Part shown: piece after piece, positions 7,104 to 8,468 of the stretch
How positions within the stretch are numbered: position 1 is the first letter of the stretch
How the letters are laid out: the number at the start of each line of letters is the position of its first letter
Source: Burkholderiaceae bacterium
GTDB lineage: Bacteria > Pseudomonadota > Gammaproteobacteria > Burkholderiales > Burkholderiaceae
Assembly (NCBI GenBank): GCA_022701965.1
Contig: JAKONL010000300.1
Coordinates: 1 to 8,468, forward strand
DNA: 8,468 bases
Reading direction: 5' to 3'
Notes under the pieces: model-generated
The model's database searches: none
The model's input: only the letters and a program-made list of their open reading frames with translations
What the model was told of the DNA's origin: nothing
Program-made: the position numbers and the translations under genes

Positions 7104-7164
7104 AGTACCAAAGTACTGGCTATACACACAGTATAGTTTTGGCATGTACTTTCGTATTCATGCC
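7104..7164. repeat. Cluster of three consecutive short inverted repeats
   Basis: Three stem-loops follow one another: AGTAC-CAAA-GTACT (7104-7117), CTATAC-ACACA-GTATAG (7120-7136), and GGCATG...CATGCC (7141-7164). The last has an inner TAC-TTTC-GTA stem and a 2-nt bulge. Longer-range pairs also exist, AAAGTAC (7110-7116) with GTACTTT (7146-7152), so alternative folds are possible. The stretch is clearly AT-richer than its surroundings. It may be a set of operators or a structured 5' leader for the nuclease gene. I do not recognise it as a known riboswitch or REP element. Confidence 0.5.
7120..7136. promoter_or_regulatory. Candidate operator palindrome before the nuclease gene
   Basis: CTATAC-N5-GTATAG is a perfect 6+6 palindrome of 17 bp, a size typical of dimeric helix-turn-helix repressor sites. 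It contains TATAGT, a -10-like hexamer on the plus strand, and TATACT on the minus strand, but no matching -35 element at 16-18 bp on either side. It differs from a LexA box, which needs CTGT...ACAG ends. Confidence 0.35.
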
Positions 7165-7193
7165 TTTGCAAATCCGGGTCCGGCGGTCGCGCG

Positions 7194-8069
7194 ATGAGGC
7201 GCAGAACCTCGCGGACCCATCGCACGTCCCGCACGCTGGCGGCCGTTCGACGCACCGGCGTCGGACTCCTTCTGGGCCTGGTCGCGGCCATCCAGATCCC
7301 GGGTTGCAGCGTCAAGCCCTATACGCCCGTGCCGCCCCCAGCGACCACGACCGTGCCCCGGTCGGCCGGCACGGCGCCCCGCGACGATCGCGCGACCGCG
7401 GCCGCCTTCGCGCAGTGCGCACAGCACTTCCCGGGCTACGCGCCGACGGTCGCCTGGCCCGGGCGCCAGCGCGCTCTGTGCTTCGACAGCTTCGCGGTCC
7501 TGCATTCGGGCGAGAGCAAGACGCCGGTGTATTCGGTCGAGCGGCTCACGCGCGCGAGCGTCGAGGCGGCCAGGGGCCTGCAGCGCACCGACCGCTTCTA
7601 TCCCGAGGCGCGCCTGCCTGCGGCCGATCGCGCGCAGCTGGCCGACTACGTGGGCAGCGGCTACGACCGGGGCCACATGGCGCCGGCGGGCGACATGCCC
7701 GACGCGGCATCGAAGGCCCAGTCGTTCTCGCTGGCCAACATGGTTCCGCAGGCGCCCGAGCTCAACCAGCGCGCCTGGAACCAGATCGAGCAGGCCACGC
7801 GCAAATACGCTGCGCGCGCGTCGGGCGACGTCTACGTCTTCACCGGCCCGTCGTTCGACCAGCGGCCCTCGACCATCGGCGCGGGCGGCGTCTGGGTGCC
7901 GAGCCACACCTGGAAGGTGGTCTACAGCCGCGGCGAGCGCAGGGCCTGGGCGTACTGGATGACCAACACGGCCGGGCGGCACGACCTGAAGCCGATCGAC
8001 TATGCGGAGTTCGAGCGGCGCACCGGGCTGGCGCTGCTCAGGACGGCGTCGCTCGCTCCTGCGCCATGA
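7194..8069 (+). CDS. Secreted DNA/RNA non-specific endonuclease (NUC1/Serratia nuclease family)
   Basis: A 291-residue protein with an Arg-rich N-terminus, a hydrophobic stretch at 22-36 and a Cys38 in IPGC. It is therefore exported, either as a lipoprotein (the Pro before Gly makes the lipobox imperfect) or by ordinary signal peptidase. A Pro/Thr linker to about 65 follows. The beta-beta-alpha-metal nuclease domain spans about 70-285. YDRGH places general base His161, with Arg159 two residues earlier. Asn191 (LNQRAWNQIE) is 30 residues on and Glu199 eight more, the same spacings as His89, Asn119 and Glu127 of Serratia nuclease. Cys75 and Cys96 could form a disulfide. The family cleaves DNA and RNA without sequence preference using Mg2+, mainly for nutrient scavenging or biofilm DNA removal. 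No immunity-protein gene is evident nearby. A stop at 7134-7136 makes the ATG at 7194 the first usable start. It overlaps the next gene by ATGA. Confidence 0.93.
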   Translation: MRRRTSRTHRTSRTLAAVRRTGVGLLLGLVAAIQIPGCSVKPYTPVPPPATTTVPRSAGTAPRDDRATAAAFAQCAQHFPGYAPTVAWPGRQRALCFDSFAVLHSGESKTPVYSVERLTRASVEAARGLQRTDRFYPEARLPAADRAQLADYVGSGYDRGHMAPAGDMPDAASKAQSFSLANMVPQAPELNQRAWNQIEQATRKYAARASGDVYVFTGPSFDQRPSTIGAGGVWVPSHTWKVVYSRGERRAWAYWMTNTAGRHDLKPIDYAEFERRTGLALLRTASLAPAP

Positions 8070-8468
8070 CGACCGGAAGGCACGATGGACCGGAGGTTTC
8101 CGTCGTGGTTTGGCGGCGGACCGATGTCGAGGGGCTGGAGCGACTCGAACTGAGCGTCGGCCCCGACGGCATCGAGGCTTTCGGGACCGTGCTGTGCACC
8201 GAGGGCGGCGGCCTGCGCCTGGAGCACCGGTGGACGCTCGAAGCCGACTGGACCGTGCGGTCGGTCGCGATCGAGCGATGGAACGACCGTGGCCGGGCGA
8301 GTGCGAGACTCGATCGGGTCGGTACGGGATGGGCCGTCGACGGCGTGCGTCGTCCCGATCTCGACGGCGTAGACGAACCCGATCTGTCCGCCACGCCTTT
8401 CTGCAACACCTTTCCCATTCGCAAGGTTCCCGGCGCGCCCGGAGATTGCCTGGTCGTCGACATCGCCT
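8066..8468 (+). CDS. Putative glycolipid-binding protein, PF06475-like (3' end beyond the right edge)
   Basis: An ATG overlapping the nuclease stop (ATGA) opens a frame of 134 complete codons that runs off the right edge. It begins MTTGRHDGPEVSVVVWRRTD and shows alternating polar/hydrophobic strands (LERLELSV, GLRLEHRWTLEADW, VRSVAIERW). The diagnostic stretch is residues 98-120: PDLDGVDEPDLSATPFCNTF, followed by PIRKV. It matches the D-L-D-G-C-x-D-x-D-x-S-A-T-P-F-T-N-T-x-P-I-R core of the 'putative glycolipid-binding' family (PF06475) from memory, with Val in place of the usual Cys. The family has no signal peptide, folds as a beta-rich scaffold, and its function in bacteria is essentially unknown. 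Overlap with the nuclease gene implies co-transcription and coupled translation. The family call is confident; ligand and role are not. Confidence 0.8.
   Translation, partial: MTTGRHDGPEVSVVVWRRTDVEGLERLELSVGPDGIEAFGTVLCTEGGGLRLEHRWTLEADWTVRSVAIERWNDRGRASARLDRVGTGWAVDGVRRPDLDGVDEPDLSATPFCNTFPIRKVPGAPGDCLVVDIA

Noticed and set aside
7120..7136. LexA (SOS) box
   Set aside because: The dyad ends are CTAT and ATAG, not the required CTGT and ACAG, and the spacer length is wrong.
7081..7136. Two tiny ORFs (7 and 11 codons) linked by ATGA next to AAGGAGG
   Set aside because: Zero Shine-Dalgarno spacing, extreme shortness and no recognisable leader-peptide composition (no runs of Leu, Val or Ile codons that would suggest ilv attenuation). 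Noted as a site but not called as genes.
5205..7145. A 646-codon minus-strand open frame antisense to the AHAS gene
   Set aside because: It is Arg/His/Ala-rich with no recognisable motif and mirrors third-position GC of the AHAS gene. The plus-strand protein has complete AHAS motifs, so the antisense frame is a GC-bias shadow.
7035..7193. Small AHAS regulatory subunit after the catalytic gene
   Set aside because: The gap is 159 bp and has no frame long enough for an ACT-domain protein.
7194..8468. Toxin-immunity pair of nuclease plus downstream immunity protein
   Set aside because: The nuclease has a plain export signal and no polymorphic-toxin trafficking or repeat domains, and the downstream protein carries the PF06475 core rather than a known nuclease inhibitor. 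Left as a testable possibility in the findings only.

Overview
The window is GC-rich (roughly 68-70% by eye) with dense, tightly packed genes and near-universal G/C at third codon positions. Gene content (a complete Entner-Doudoroff pair, a ChaC with an LPPPLRDP-type N-terminus, a Cys-rich secreted NUC1 nuclease) suggests a soil or freshwater betaproteobacterium, most likely Burkholderiales (Comamonadaceae-like). That placement is inference from remembered protein flavour, not from a marker gene. I see no rRNA, tRNA, CRISPR array, insertion sequence, integrase or phage gene.

Layout. (1) 1-704, minus: the 5' part of a ChaC-type gamma-glutamylcyclotransferase that runs off the left edge. It is divergent from (2) 762-1343, plus: a small membrane-anchored OmpA-like peptidoglycan-binding protein, closed by a clear intrinsic terminator at 1377-1402. 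(3) 1444-4656, plus: a three-gene operon of edd (phosphogluconate dehydratase), eda (KDPG aldolase, overlapping edd by 10 nt) and a type II haloacid-dehalogenase-like HAD hydrolase (4 nt gap). Edd and Eda together turn 6-phosphogluconate into pyruvate and glyceraldehyde-3-phosphate. (4) 4673-5167, minus: an Lrp/AsnC regulator, convergent with the HAD gene. The two 3' ends share one long stem-loop. (5) 5232-7034, plus: an acetohydroxyacid synthase catalytic subunit, divergent from the Lrp gene and without a regulatory subunit beside it. The 64-bp divergent gap holds three GAAAG/CTTTC half-sites at exact 10-bp steps, a good candidate operator for the Lrp protein. (6) 7035-7193: an AT-richer island with three consecutive short stem-loops and tiny ORFs. 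(7) 7194-8069, plus: a secreted DNA/RNA non-specific endonuclease. It overlaps by ATGA with (8) 8066 to the right edge: a PF06475-type 'putative glycolipid-binding' protein, cut by the window.

Most of this is ordinary metabolism and envelope biology, and I did not find a convincing new defence or mobile system. The parts most worth a second look are the Lrp/orphan-AHAS module with its phased operator, the hairpin-dense island before the nuclease, and the nuclease/glycolipid-binding gene pair.
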